Below are positions 14,575 to 14,610 of a stretch of DNA of 14,610 bases, piece after piece; position 1 is the stretch's first letter; each line of letters begins with the position of its first letter. The notes under the pieces are model-generated. The model was not told the origin of the DNA and searched no databases. It saw only the letters and a list, made by a program, of their open reading frames with translations. The DNA is from HGM04593 sp045592125 (GTDB lineage: Bacteria; Bacteroidota; Bacteroidia; Bacteroidales; Bacteroidaceae), in NCBI GenBank assembly GCA_045592125.1, contig JAZNUE010000060.1, forward strand, positions 1 to 14,610, read 5' to 3'. A program made the position numbers and the translations under genes.

Positions 14575-14610
14575 GCGGAAATAGCTCAGTTGGTAGAGCA
14601 CAACCTTGCC
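14575..14610 (+). tRNA. tRNA-Gly(GCC) 5' portion cut by the window edge
   Basis: Positions 1-36 of tRNA-Gly(GCC), identical to units 2 and 3. The window stops exactly where those units leave the tRNA sequence. It is either a fourth truncated unit or the start of an intact tRNA-Gly; the visible bases cannot decide. Confidence 0.4.

Larger units (their letters stand above)
14272..14610 (+). repeat. 101-bp tandem array, each unit led by the 5' half of tRNA-Gly(GCC)
   Basis: Units start at 14272, 14373, 14474 and 14575, period exactly 101 bp. The first 36 nt of each are a tRNA-Gly(GCC) 5' half: acceptor strand GCGGAAA, TA, D stem GCTC/GAGC with loop AGTTGGTA, 5' anticodon stem and anticodon GCC as last bases. 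The next 65 nt are not tRNA: no T arm, no TTCGA loop and no complement to the acceptor strand. Units 1-3 are nearly identical. Unit 1 has GT for AC at 14300-14301, and unit 2 has A for G in the AAGG(G/A)TTTCC segment. The segment CCTTGCC (anticodon arm) can pair with GGCAAGG, with an inner AAGG/CCTT stem. Antisense reading frames across the array are repeats of the same sequence and not credible proteins. Confidence 0.9.

Overview
The window looks like chromosomal DNA of a gut-type Bacteroidota, most likely order Bacteroidales. The evidence is: lipoproteins with DUF5689, DUF6359 and choice-of-anchor J-like domains; a TonB-dependent receptor with a Bacteroidota-style plug; a Bacteroidota-subtype ketol-acid reductoisomerase; an Fe/Mn superoxide dismutase very like the Bacteroides enzyme; carboxy(nor)spermidine decarboxylase; promoters of the Bacteroides -33 TTTG / -7 TAnnTTTG type; and starts mostly without Shine-Dalgarno sequences. 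I cannot resolve the genus (Prevotellaceae, Muribaculaceae and Bacteroidaceae are all possible).

Layout. Bases 1-344 hold no convincing gene, only hairpins and a perfect 44-bp palindrome that closes the first operon. Bases 345-6443 are a leftward three-gene operon transcribed in the order TonB-dependent receptor, DUF5689 lipoprotein, large multidomain lipoprotein, with gaps of 20 and 22 bp and a good promoter near 6526-6556. It reads as an outer-membrane uptake or surface-binding system. Next comes a leftward, apparently single-gene ilvC (6636-7682) with its own promoter and a 22-bp GC-rich hairpin behind it. A rightward secreted endonuclease/exonuclease/phosphatase-family protein (7976-9016) and a leftward superoxide dismutase (9102-9719) converge on a bidirectional terminator containing four CTTTCAC heptamers. 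The rightward block then has UvrD/PcrA helicase (9904-12297), carboxynorspermidine/carboxyspermidine decarboxylase (12362-13531) and, 6 bp later, an HD-domain hydrolase with a C-terminal helix-turn-helix-like tail (13538-14143).

The most unusual part is the right edge. A near-consensus Bacteroidales promoter (14210-14240) drives a tandem array with a 101-bp period. Each unit starts with exactly the 36-nt 5' half of tRNA-Gly(GCC), ending at the last anticodon base, followed by 65 nt that are not tRNA but can fold with the anticodon arm. Three full units and a fourth 36-nt half are visible. The window stops exactly at the tRNA/non-tRNA junction, which suggests an assembly branch point and possibly an intact tRNA-Gly just beyond.

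Working together: the receptor, its two lipoproteins and the nearby secreted EEP-family enzyme may form a nucleic-acid or phosphate scavenging set. Receptors of this type are often found near DUF5689 proteins and EEP nucleases, but that link is an inference here because ilvC separates them. The rest is housekeeping: branched-chain amino acids, oxidative defence, DNA repair, polyamines and possibly alarmone hydrolysis.
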